Below, piece after piece: positions 15,984 through 27,460 of a stretch of DNA of 64,000 bases. Origin of the DNA: Gibbula magus (Eukaryota > Mollusca > Gastropoda > Trochida > Trochidae); contig OW388301.1 of NCBI GenBank assembly GCA_936450465.1, positions 18,953,523 through 19,017,522 on the forward strand. Reading direction: 5' to 3'. Each line of letters starts with the position of its first letter. Positions within the stretch are counted from its first letter, which is position 1. The notes beneath the pieces were generated by a model. It searched no databases, had not been told where the DNA came from, and was given only the letters and a program-made list of their open reading frames with translations. Made by a program: the position numbers and the translations under genes.

Positions 15984-18460
15984 TTGCAAGGTATAAAATG
16001 TGTCACAAAGTATGAACGGAGGGTTGGAGATTGGTTCCATGATGACATGCTCGTCATCATTCCCATATCTGAAAAGTCACATTCACATGACAAAACGTTG
16101 TGGAATTTGCCTTACCGTATTTTTGCCCAATTTGGGATGGATCCGAAAGAATCCGAAAGGATCCGGCTAGTGGATTCCACCACCTTTTGTCCTGTGAACG
16201 CATACCATGGACGAGTTTTGTCTGTATACTTTACAGGATAGGTTAATACCATTTTTGGTGACTTTCAACTAAATATGTAATAACACCCTCTTGACCGGTC
16301 AAGGAAAATATGTTATTCCCATGAGAGAGCATGATCAGATGGGATATGCGTATCTGAGAACTATTTTGTTGATGGTTTAGAGCCACGGAGCCTGTGTATC
16401 GTTTATTTCTAATCGCTGCGCAAAAAGATATATATACATGTAATTGTACATAATGACGATACACATTTTCATATAAATGCCCAATTATTAGACGAGGCTG
16501 CTACTTGAACACGCACTGATACTTTGATGTCGTCTGCAGCGTTCGCATTTATTTCATTATAGACGAAATATTTGTTCATTGAATACATTCATCCAAAGTG
16601 GCATGTTGTCCAAAGTGTAATAAATTAAGGATAATTATTTGGGATTCGAAATATACTTTGGGTTACTTATATCGATTGGTAATATAGTCAGGTGAATATC
16701 ATATGGAGATTCATTTTTTGATGACATGCCACATGCGACTTTGGATGTATATTTGTTTGACTTTGAATAGATATCTATAACTTATAAAATTACACTACAT
16801 ACAGACATGCCCTTAAATAACGTTATTAAGCAAAGTATACATTCTGATGCAGATGCTCCACAACATCATTCTCTGAAAATCATACATTGAGCAGGATAAA
16901 ACGATAAAAGTCAGACTCATGTTGACTTTATAGAGATTACATAACACGTAAGTGTTGAATATCGAAAATATTCCAAAGATATATTATTAAATGTTTCACG
17001 AGCGAAATCTATTTATTACATACGAAACGTGATATTCATTTGAGACAAGCATCAGACTATGCGCGACATTACGTAACAATACTAATACTGGGTAATTAAT
17101 CTAGGTGGAGTCAAGTCGTAAAACAGTAACAAATGTAGTCCCGATTTTCGTTACACTCTCGCTCGCATCTACATAAAATATCATATTAACTCAATCATTA
17201 TCACAATGTTTGTCGTCATCAATGTCCTGAATCAAGATATCAAGAAGTACTTTAATAGCAAACACTGACGCTGTTGAGGTCGTCATTCCTTGACCGGCTG
17301 TTTTCATACCATCGTCCTTGCTGAACGTTTCTACATGCACTTTTCTTATTTTGAACTTCATACGTGTATATCTAGACGTTGATCACATCAAAAACTGATT
17401 ATGCTTGCTGATTCTAAACGCAATCATTAATGAACTTTATTATTTTACTCCTAAAACAGGGAATTCGTGTTGACAAAAACACGGCCGTTGTAAACAAAAG
17501 GGAGATAACTCTTCCTGGACTAAATTGAAGCAAAATGTTATTGTGATCTAATTATAAACTATTCGAGATGGGAACCCGAATTCTCTATTTTCAATTTTGC
17601 ACATCTATTTTTGCAATGATGCAAGTGTATTAATAGTCAAAAATACGTTCAGGAAAAAGATGTGATGAACTGAAAAACTGAAGTGGCGAGTGGGGTTCGG
17701 CTGTACTCGATCAGCTGATGGCGAAAGTAGTACGGCATTATGACGTCACTATCGTTGAATAACTTGTTTTGGTTACACAACACTCGTTGAATAACTTTCA
17801 ACTAGTTACACATCACTTGTTTCAAATAACCAAAATTATCTCATAACGATATTCAGATAATGTAATAAAGTTGTTTACAGGCATTGTCAACGTTTGCATA
17901 TCAATCATAAAACCTATTGTGAAAACATTTAATATCTGTAAGGTCTTGCCACTTTAAACTAATGTGTGTAAGATATCCAGAGCTATAAAAATGTAGCACC
18001 AATCAATCCTTTAAATTGTGATAATTATCACAAATTTAGGAATCCAAATCCGATATCCAGTCTAATTAAATATGTAAAATAAATGATGGGTTCTCTTTGT
18101 TGAATAGCCATATTATGTACATCGTAATCCTTGATAGAATTATATTTTGAAGCAAGTATAATATTTATCCAGTACATCCTAATTTGAAGATTCTCATGCA
18201 TGAACCCCATCCTAGCATTCAATTTCCGTAAAAAAAACGATAGACAATCCAGGGAAGAATGCTGTCAAGAGATGTATAACGTGACCTAACCAATCACTTC
18301 ATGGGCGTTCTGTCTCGTGAGGTATTACCTGGGTATTTCACATTCATTAGCTGTCTCTATCAGTATTAGAGTGACACATCATGGGGATAAATACATGGAT
18401 ATATACAGTGTTAACACGCCCTTCTAGAGTGATTGTAATTGCAGGATGTCTGTCGTAGCT
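15984..18460 (+). repeat. Block X, copy 1, of the large repeat unit
   Basis: Paralogous to 36955-38610 in the same orientation. Shared anchors include ATATGTTATTCCCATGAGAG (here) with ATATGTTATTCCCCTGAGAG (37198), ATGACGATACACATT followed by CATATAAATGCCCA, and near 18150 TATCCAGTACAT and GATAGACAATC. No frame is conserved. The copies differ by the MITE at 16084-16196 and by many small changes. A palindromic TGACGTCA lies at 17741-17748. Confidence 0.7.
16084..16196. mobile_element. MITE family A, copy 2, inserted in block X
   Basis: The right end GGATTCCACCACCTTTTGTC and left end CACATGACAAAACGTTGTGG are imperfect inverted repeats. The interior is ATCCGAAAG-rich, as in copy 1. The paralogous block X at 37055-37105 has no element at this place, so insertion here is directly visible. 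Confidence 0.65.
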
Positions 18461-18939
18461 CTTGAAAAGTCATAATTTGGTGTTGACTGAATTAAGAACT
18501 AAATACATACCAGACAGTTTCCTATCAAAGAATAGTCTAATAGGTTATATCTCTATTTTGTCATCCAATAATGAGGATGTTATATTGAAATTATCTCTGT
18601 TTATAAAACATGACAGGAACTAAGACGCAACTTGTTACATGGAAATTAGTGACTGATGGCGTGTTCATTTGTATCTGGCATACCGCCAATTGAATGTATT
18701 TTTATACCAATTTCATTATGACAAATTACCTTTATTTTCTCACACAATTCTGTAAAACTGTGTATTGTATACATAACATTGTATATGGGCCAGAGGCCTT
18801 AAGTACAAATAAACTATCTTTGACTTGACTTTGACAAAGTGTTCTAAACGCCTGACTGTCAAGCAAAATGTGTAAAGAATGAATCTTAAAAATACCAAAT
18901 ATACCGTTCCTTTGTTTGGAAATGGATACGCTTTACTTG
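18461..18939. other. No gene recognised
   Basis: A+T-rich DNA between block X and block Y. No structured element is seen. Confidence 0.4.
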
Positions 18940-20100
18940 ACAAATAGTCAGTAAGTAAGTAACATTGTTATAACGTAAAATATGTGATGACATCACATTG
19001 ACAGGACATCATCAACATCATTAACCTCGTACTGGAAGGCTTCAGAGATTTAATGACACTTAATGGCCTTTCAGTGATAAATGTAACATTGTATAAAGCA
19101 TATCAACAGTGGTTTATATAATTAACATTAACATGCTTCAACCTCAGAAGAGAACGTGGTGTTATCCACTTGCCGGATCTCTTTCGGATCCGCCAGGAAA
19201 TTTGCGAATCTTGCAGGAGTCGAAGGAGAGGGAAAGACGGATTCCAACACTTTTTGTCGTGTGAATAATCGTAATTTGTGTCAAATTGTGACGTGTTTGA
19301 CATAGGAAGAGACTTGGGCAATATTGTCCATGTGTATTATATATTTGACATTTATTCAGCAATTGTGGAGTTGTCCAGGGAACGAAAGTTAACACAAAAT
19401 GTTGAATACGAGAGACCATTCTAAATTTTGAAACGTGTTATCACAAATAGTGAGCTGCATATATTGGATGCTAACATGGTTTCTTGAGGGCGATAAACGT
19501 AATTTATTGTTTAAAAGCAGTACAGTATAAACTGTTTCAAATTCAATAAACACATGTTTCCATTATGATATTAACGATTATTACTAGCCATTCAAATACA
19601 GCTTTAAGGAACTTCATCGTCATCGATTGAATAATCTCACATTTTCATTTCCTGACTCGTTAAGTGAAAGAGAGCTTTCTAAACTATGAACTAAAGTTTC
19701 GAAGTTTCGAAATGTGTTCGAAGTTCCAGACATTGATATGTTTCTGAAGTTGTCAAGTTTCAACTAGTTATGCTGATGTATTGACAACAGCTGATATGTA
19801 TATAGGATCTCCTGTTGTACAAAGGATCTAAATGTAAATTCTCAGTGACACTTAACAAGTTAAATCTCGCATGCACTGTGTAACTGTGATCTGTAGTCTA
19901 TCATGGTGTGAACATTGCCCTCATATGAATATCATGAGTTGTTTAATCGATAGAGAGGTGTCATTGTAAAATGTTTTTATTATTGAATTTGACATTCTCT
20001 GGCTAATATAAGTATTATACCGTGATTTAACACTAGTATTATTGATATTTGAAAAAATCAATGGGATGTTCATAGTTTAAAGGAGAAGATTTATGAATAT
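18940..20100 (+). repeat. Block Y, copy 1, of the large repeat unit
   Basis: 19280-19560 matches 44590-44830 and 54330-54560 (anchors GGACATTTATTCAGTATTC-like, AATAGTGAGCTGCA, AAAACAGTACAGT). 19840-20090 matches 56140-56350 (anchors TTCTCAGTGACACTTAACAA, ATGAATATCATGAGTT, ATAGAGAGGTGTCATTGTAA). The order matches the later units. There is no conserved ORF. Confidence 0.7.
19151..19263. mobile_element. MITE family A, copy 3 (degenerate)
   Basis: The right end GGATTCCAACACTTTTTGTC matches the right ends of copies 1 and 2, with a CGGATCC-rich interior. The left end is poorly preserved. Confidence 0.5.
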
Positions 20101-21360
20101 TTATATTTTTTATAATAAAATTTTTAAAAACATTTAGAGAAATCCGTGTTTAATTACTAATTTTATCATATATCTATCAATAATATTGGCTGTTTTGCAT
20201 ATGTGATAGAGATCAGAACACCGCACCCATATCGCTGCCCGGTCCGCAAATCCATATCAGTCATATCAGCCCGGTCCGCAAATCCATATCAATATCAGCC
20301 CGGGTGACGTTAGATCAGAGTGATCTCCCTTTGCTTACATGCGTGAACACAGTTTTATTTTAAAAGAAAAAAATAGAACCTTTTTTCACTTTGGTTTCGA
20401 TACATTTAGCAGTTTGTATTGTTAAAAGAAGTTCTAGTCTTGTGACACAGCAATGGTTTAATAAACATGCACTCACGAAGGGATGAATGAAAGTGTATGA
20501 CAGCAGACAAGGACGACACTGATAGTACAACAGATGAATGTTAAAATGACAAAGGTTGGTGGACACTGAACACACACTTATGCATTGGTTCCTTGTCGTG
20601 GACCATCTACTTGCATATATTCAAACAGCGATACCAACACAACTAACCATCATAAGCATTTGTCTATAAAATATTCATGGTCGGTTAGACATCAAAATGC
20701 TGGTATCAGAACTCTGCTAGTTGAATTTCTATGCAACACATGCTTTGTCGATCAGTGGTCATCAGAACACAGTTGTTATGATCACACCTGCTACTCAAGC
20801 TACACTACCGTATTATTGGCTTCTAATATCACGAGTTCTCTATTATCGTTTTAGTCCAGTTTTCGTGACGGCCAAATCTGTTTTATAGTCTTATTCCCTT
20901 TGATTAAAGAGCGATTTTGACATTAGATCTAAATAACAAACTTAATACCGATACTTTTTCACAACAAATGTGATTTGAATAATCGAGAATCAAGATACAT
21001 TGGTTATTTCTGAGGTAATATACGAATATAGTAAGTAAGCCACGGATTTCAATAAACTATACTGATGTCCAAAAGAAAATTGACAATCACAATCAAATAT
21101 TGTATTGAAAATTGGGTATTGTCTATGTCCAAAATGAAAAGCTTTACATTTTATTGTCCTAAAAAATTGGAAACAATCGACAAAACGTGTTTAGTAAAAA
21201 AACATTGTCGAAAAACGGTAAGAATAAAAAACGTGCTTATAAGTCGAGAATTATGAAATGCACGTGTACAAAAGCATCTAAAGTAGCTGAAGAGATACCT
21301 TCAGAATACAGCAGCAAAAAACACTCACAAAAATGTGGAGATGATTATCAAAAGCGCAAA
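20101..21360. other. No gene recognised; short direct repeat at 20239-20300
   Basis: GCCCGGTCCGCAAATCCATA is directly repeated about 32 bp apart around 20239-20300. The frames at 20360 (minus) and 20585 carry no recognised motifs. The Lys-rich frames at 21065-21495 show no known domain. Confidence 0.4.
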
Positions 21361-21393
21361 GAGAACGGCAAAACAAAACTTCTAAACGCAAGG

Positions 21394-21615
21394 CATTACT
21401 CGTGTCAGTCTGCATCACTGGCTGATTTAAGCCATGCGGTATTTCCCTCGCTTTGTTGTGTCAAGATAGTGAATCGCTGCACCATAAATGCATAGCGGGC
21501 CTGGAATTCTAAACACAGATTTTTTAAGGAAATACTGCAAGGCCTTAATCAGCCAGTTATGGAGACTGGCAAGAGTTATGCCTTGCATTTGGAAATTGGG
21601 CAAAACATGGCCCCT
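21394..21615. repeat. Inverted repeat, arms about 65 bp
   Basis: The left arm has ACGCAAGGCATTACTCGTG ... CACTGGCTGATT. The right arm reads, on the other strand, ATGCAAGGCATAACTCTTG ... AACTGGCTGATT. The arms have diverged and there is no coding evidence. This is probably another foldback element or a rearranged fragment. Confidence 0.6.
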
Positions 21616-22417
21616 AACGTCATTCGACGCTTGACGACGTCGGTGCGTAGTCATGCCCAGGCATGCATTGACGCCAAGGGAGGACATTCTCGATATTAAT
21701 TCTAGCTGGAGAAGCGACAAACATGTTGTGTGAAAAATTAAAATGATCTTTTTATTGCCCAGGATTCAGAAAACTCTTCAATTTTTGACCCAACGATGTA
21801 TTGTTGCAATAAATTACGTTTGAAGAAAATGATTTGTCTATGTAATACAAAAGTTATTTTTATCCAGAATTTCTTAGTTTTTCTTCAGGCTTATTTTGAA
21901 GAACTTTCCTTTGGACTGCTAGAAGTATATGATTATGTATCCCAGGAAGCAATTTCAATTCTACAAACGTAGAAACATACTCTGTATATTGGTTGCCTCA
22001 GCGTGGATGAAAGCATCTTTGACGTCATATCACGTGACTGCGGCCCAGTATGATTAACTCTCTTATAATTTTATTCATTTTGGTTTATGCACATTCAATC
22101 ATGTTACACAGTACGGAGCTAGTCAATAAAATAATGACGTATTGACATCGAGTGAACTAGAAAAAACACCATAACGTTTAAAAAATATAAATGTTAAGAT
22201 GTAGATTATAATGTTAGGATGTTCATCCTTACTTTATAGCTGAATATCAAAATAGAATATAAACCAAGTGTTTATCGAAAGTATAAAGTCGTAAGCAGGG
22301 CTTGCTCTGACGACTATAACTAGCCGATGTATACCTTGTTAAATACATGTAGGTCTTCATGAAGTATCCGAGTGTTCCTAAAAGGTTCTTCAATACAAAA
22401 GTCATGAAGACCTTTTG
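21616..22417. other. No gene recognised
   Basis: A+T-rich. Contains TGACGTCA at 22020-22027, followed three bases later by CACGTGAC. Nothing else is supported. Confidence 0.4.
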
Positions 22418-22859
22418 CACACGGGGTAATCAATCATCCTTTTCTGTGAGTAATCAGCCTTTTCTCTTTGCGACAACTGCTTTTCTCACTCCAAATTTCA
22501 ATATGGAGGCCAACTCAGAGACAAAATTGGCTCCGAAAATACAGTAAGTGCTATTCTGTTATCAACACGTATACTTTATCAAGTAGCGGGAAGGCATATC
22601 AATATTTGGGTATAGTTGTCATTTTGGTAAGATTTCTTTTTCATATACTTAATAGCTGCACAAGGTAAAGAAGCTCCCCGCTTCGTGTCAAATTTCACTC
22701 ACTTTTCATACTTCAAACACAGTTTAAGGCTATTGATGCATGTCGATATCTCCATTTAGGTCTAAATGTTACAGAAAGCAACTTAAATTGGATGTATTAG
22801 TTTGAAATAACTCGAAATATCCAAAATTCAAAACAGAAGAAACAACGCCTTTTCTCTTA

Positions 22860-23795
22860 GGTGGGGAGCACACTACGTCCGATTTTACTTGCGATGCGTT
22901 ATGCGATGCGTTAAAAAAACGCAGACAGTGTATTTTTCATTGACCGCGCACACTACGTCAGATGCGTCAATGCGATGCGATGCGATGCGATGAAAATAGG
23001 TGCTGCACCTATTTTTGACGCATCGCAAACGAAATCGCATGAGGGATTCCCTTTTGACGTCATATTTCGCACGTGTGACAGGGGGTTTTCCTCTCAACTC
23101 ACTTGGAAGAAACAACTCAAGTGGAAGATACGTAAGGCACTTCCTAGATGATATTCTTTTTATGTAACACTTTGTTTTGACATCTGAAGATTAAGATGAC
23201 AATATGTGCAGAACATTTTTATGAAAATAAAAGCTTTTTAGAACGTGATACTCTTTGTGTTTTCAATTAACAATATTACCTTAGAGTTACAGCTAACTTT
23301 TCCCTTGGAGTGATTGATTTCCTCATCCTGGTGTCGCTTTTATTCAAGGACATCTCAACTTTAGTTAATACATATCGAAATTGTTCTTTCGATAGTCGAA
23401 AGTAGTCCTTAAATTTCATTGAATCCAACTCCAATTCCTTAATGAGACGAGCATATGTTCCTCTCCATTGGCGTCTCTGGACAACCGGGTGAATCCACCA
23501 TTTTCTCTTGGTTACTTGACCCTGATTACGTACGATACATCTGATCACCTCCATTTCTTCATCTTCTTCCTCCTCCTCCTCATCTTCCAATTTCATCATT
23601 GCGATGTAGTCTTCCATGTCTTTGCTAGGCTAAGGCTGAAGGTACACTACTCAAATACAGACAAAATGACAAAGCTTTCCTAATATGCAATTTTTATCGC
23701 ACTAGCTTAACGCATGTAGTGTGCGCGGAAAAATTGCAACGCAACGCATCGAATAACGCATCGCAAGGAAATTCGGACGTAGTGTGCTCCCACCC
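22860..23795 (-). mobile_element. Non-autonomous PIF/Harbinger element, 936 bp, TSD TTA
   Basis: Terminal inverted repeats share GGAGCACACTACGTCCGA near both ends (GGTGGGGAGC at the left, GGGTGGGAGC read from the right), followed by subterminal GCGATGCGTTAT repeats. The similarity extends over about 55 bp. The 3-bp target duplication TTA is at 22857-22859 and 23796-23798. The paralogous site in the right foldback arm (25898-25900) is uninterrupted, which gives an empty site. It carries only the first coding exon of a transposase (23280-23617). The catalytic DDE region is missing. Confidence 0.85.
23280..23617 (-). pseudogene. PIF/Harbinger transposase, N-terminal exon only
   Basis: 113 residues starting MEDYIAMMKLEDEEEEEED. 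An acidic leader (10-22) is followed by the Harbinger N-terminal pattern KRKWWIHPVVQRR (about 38-50), ..FKDYFRLSKEQF (about 70-82) and ending ITPREKLAVTLR. This is the region that precedes the DDE nuclease domain in PIF/Harbinger proteins. At the 3' end the codons read CTAAG followed by GTAATA, a good splice donor, so the exon ends at 23280. The downstream 420 bp of the element contain no DDE exon, so the gene is deleted internally. It is oriented opposite to the window. Confidence 0.8.
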
Positions 23796-23988
23796 TTAAC
23801 ATGACAACGCCGTATTCTCTTTACATTAAAAGTTGTACAGGGCCGTAGAAGCGATTTTGAAAGTTTGTTGGGGGGACTGAATGAACATTGTACCCCCCAA
23901 AAAAGAGTTATGCATGTAAATAGACTTATGACGTAATTAGAATAACGAATGATTAATGATTAATGATGCTTCATTAATACAGAATAGA

Positions 23989-24355
23989 GAAGACAGAATA
24001 CACAGAATTTAAATCAGACCACATATGTAAATATGTACTGCAGCGATATTTGAATTGGATGCATAAAATGTGTATGTAATTTCTGTTCTAGGGACCTGAT
24101 GGATGAATTAGAGATACGTCCATTAGAGGACAGTCCAATTAGACACAATGGTGGCTCTGAAAACATGATTCAAAACATGACTCAATCAATCGACTCCACT
24201 AAACATTACGCAAGCAAAAGGTCATTGCAAATTCATTTTCAAAAGCATAATGGCAAGATGGCCTCTTGCACTCTTTGCAAACCACATGCAAATATCGCTG
24301 CAGTACATATTTACATATGTGGTCTGATTTATATTCTATGTATTGTCTTCTCTTT
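23989..24355. mobile_element. Inner foldback with 65-bp inverted arms
   Basis: The left arm includes AATCAGACCACATATGTAAA and TATGTACTGCAGCGATATTTG, and the right arm from about 24289 is its complement through TTGTCTTCTCTTT. The spacer of about 220 bp holds an open frame (from 24099) ending beyond the element at 24389. Its residues SLQIHFQKHNGK followed by CTLC resemble the second half and linker of a C2H2 zinc finger, but the first cysteine pair is absent and I do not call it a gene. Confidence 0.65.
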
Positions 24356-24605
24356 GATTGAAAACATATTTTATTCATTTACGAAATGAATCGGGCACAA
24401 GTTGTGAAACTTATAGAAGCCCTCTCCAGATAATCAACAACTATTTTACAAGGCTAGAATACATAACAAGAAAGTAAGAAATCTACAAGTGACGAAGTGG
24501 GTAAACATGTAATATACATTATTGAGGCAACACACAATTGGAAATGTTATTCTTATGACAAAATGCACTTTGAATATGGTAAATACGTACATTAGTATTA
24601 ATGTA

Positions 24606-25725
24606 TTAATTGAACCGTTGACTCTTTCCAATGAATTTATGAACATGGTGAAATATGTTTTCATTGACTGTTTGTGGAAGATTTGGGTTTCCATACAGGA
24701 TTGTATTAATATCAAATTCTGCCTTTAAATTATAAAATCTTTGCTTTATTTCTAAACGAAGATCAGCATGTCTTGGACATCTCAAGAAGAAATGATAATC
24801 ATCTTCAACTAAAGCACTACAAATGCAAGATTTACTTTCAGATAAATTGACACGATACAGATCACCGTTTAGGGAACTACAATAATTTCTTAACTTACTG
24901 TGTATAATGTTCATCTTCCTATCGCCGAATAGAAAATATTTTGGGATTTTACATTCTGTTTCAGATAATTTTGCTTTAAATGACGATAATGAATTTGAAC
25001 ATCTTATTTTCGAGGAAAGATTATTCCACAGATAAGCACAGTCATAAATAAAAGACTTTTGAAGGACTGCAGTTCGAAATTTTGGAATAGATAAATTTGA
25101 TTTGTTACGCAAGTTGTAATGAGAAATAGTTTCAGTGGCTGGTGGAAGTAAATTAATCAGATAATCTGGAGCTTGTATATTAATAATTTTGTAAAAAGTA
25201 CAAAGTTTCTTATTTCCACGTCTAATTTTTAAAGGCAACCAACCAGTTTCTTTGTATAAGCTATCTCTTGAAGCAAACTTTGGTAAGCCAGTTACAATTC
25301 TTGCAGCTTCAAGTTGGACGTTTTCAAGTTTGTCACACAAAACATCCGAACAGTTATCCCAGACCTCAGAAGCATATTCCAAAATAGGTCGAATATACAT
25401 TTCATACATACGTGATAAAATACTTCTATTCAAAACATACTTTAACACACGTAGAGAAGAGATTAGTTTTGAAGCCTTTTCTATGGAAAGATCAACATGA
25501 TTGGACCATTTAGTATTGTCCGAGAAGATAAGGCCAAGATGTTTATGTTGATGTACACGTTCCAGTTGATCATTATTGAATACTAATCAAGATATTTGAT
25601 GACTATTACTATGGCTAAATAGCATGAATTTAGTCTTATTGGGGTTAAAGTTAACCAACCATTTGTTAGCCCATTCGTGTAATTGGACTATTCTGTATTC
25701 TCTACTCTGTATTAATGAAGCATCA
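24606..25725 (-). pseudogene. Non-LTR retrotransposon reverse transcriptase, C-terminal part (degenerate)
   Basis: The frame continues upstream of the 280-codon open stretch to about 25725, with one in-frame TGA at 25587-25589. It shows the order found after the RT palm in jockey/CR1-type LINEs: LHEWANKWLVNFNPNKT, then HKHLGLIFSDNTKWSNHV, then MYEMYIRPILEYASEVWDN, GWLPLKIRR, and a terminal Cys-rich stretch CICSALVEDDYHFFLRCPR (a C-x-C...H...C pattern). The catalytic FADD region and everything 5' of it are missing. It sits between the arms of the composite foldback. The family assignment below non-LTR is uncertain. Confidence 0.85.
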
Positions 25726-26341
25726 TTAATCATTAATCATTAATCATTCGTTAATCTAATTACGTCATAAGTCTATTTACATGCATAACTCTTTTTTTGG
25801 GGGGTACAATTTTCATTCAATCCCCCCAACAAACTTTCAAAATCGTTTCTACGGCCTTGTACAACTTTTAATGTAAAGAGAATAAGGCGTTGCCATGTAA
25901 AGAGAAAAGGCGTTGTATATTCTGTTTTGAATTTTTGGATATTTCGAGTTATTTCAAACTAATACATCCAATTTAAGTTGTTTTCTGTAACATTTAGACC
26001 TAAATGGAGATATCGACATGCATCAATAGCCTCAAACTGTGTTTGAAGTATGAAAAGTGAGTGAAATTTGACACGAAGCGGGGAGCTTGTTTACCTTGTG
26101 CAGTTATTAAGGATATGAAAAAGAAATCTTACCAAAATGACAACTATACAGAAATATTGATATGCCTTCCCGCTACTTGATAAAGTATACATGTTGATAA
26201 CAGAATAGTACTTACTGTATTTTCGGAGCCGATTTTGTCTCTGAGTTGGCCTCCATATTGAATTTTGGAGTGAGAAAAGCAGTTGTCGCAAAGAGAAAAG
26301 GCTGATTACTCACAGAAAAGGATGATTGATTACCCCGTGTG

Positions 26342-27460
26342 TTTGGTCTCATCCGAAATCTCCTTATTAGGTCTTCGAAGAACTATTGTTGGTAATGTGT
26401 TTTCCGTATCGTTATATCGATGATTTTCTCCCAAGTTTCCCGGATAAATAGTTCCGATCTGCATAACATTTCCAAGGATATTAGCCTGTGTCCTGAACTC
26501 TCTTTGTACAATGGCCGAATTTTAAATCTGTTATCTCTTCACACCTCAATATCTCAAAAACCATTGAAGAAAATTTCAGGAAATCTTCACCAAAATATTG
26601 ACAACAACATTCTCCATCGAAGAGTAACATAGCGGTTTCGGCCCTAGTAATAGCTATAACTTCCTACAGTAGCTCAATTGAACGAATCTAGTTTGAAGGA
26701 ACCCCCTAATCATTGGTCTATTTATAGCGTTTGACGACATGCACCCATTTAAAACATCACGTTTGTGAAAATAGATTTTAGGGCTTGTATTCACGTATTC
26801 AACGGGACATAACTTGTTAAGGAGAATTCGGAATTTGATTCTGTTAGCTGCAATCTGTTCTATGTAATGAGGTTAACAGTTCAATTTCAGAACATTATCA
26901 TGTAAAAGTTATTGCCTGGGCTCAAGTTTGACATTCACAAAAATATCTAAAACCACTGAAAATACCAAAATGGTTTTAAAGTAGGTACATCATGTTCTTA
27001 AGGATAATATGTTTCAAGCATGCATCTGTCATAGTTACTGTCTGAGAGGTCGTAGAACATAATTTTCAAGAACTACAACTTGTATGTTGAACCTCTTTAT
27101 CAAAATATTATCAGTTAAGCTTCAAACATCGCAAACTTCGTCTAGGGGTTCAAAAATGTTTTGAGTATGTTATTGAATATTCAGAAGAACATAATGCATT
27201 AACTATGTACGCAATCTAAATGATGCTTTTATATACTTAAGTGGAAATTAAAGCAAACATGAATTAGAAATACGATGTTGGGTGTACGATGTCACATACT
27301 AGATAATTTTCATATTATATGAGTGGTATTTTCTTTTGAGACGTTCACAGGATTCATAGTTCATTGTAAAGCAGGGAAACATATTAAATGAGAGGCATTT
27401 TACAATCATAGGGTTCAAGATCAAGCAGAAGTCTTGAAACCTAAGTATTGACTCGTCAAT
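26342..27460. other. No gene recognised
   Basis: A+T-rich sequence between the foldback complex and tandem unit 1. The frame at 26420-26632 has no known motif. Confidence 0.4.

Larger units (their letters stand above)
22418..26341. mobile_element. 3.9-kb inverted-repeat (foldback) composite element
   Basis: Outer termini CACACGGGGTAATCAATCAT (22418) and its complement ending at 26341. The left arm (22418-22859 plus 23799-23998) and right arm (25688-26341) are complementary over about 650 bp once the nested Harbinger element in the left arm is removed. The interior holds a second foldback (23989-24355) and a decayed LINE fragment (24606-25725). The inner arm ends include LINE coding sequence, so the inverted duplication involved an already inserted LINE piece. 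Confidence 0.8.

Noticed and set aside
21065..21495. Lys-rich frames of 63 and 102 codons
   Set aside because: They overlap in different frames, match no domain I recognise, and run into the inverted repeat at 21394.
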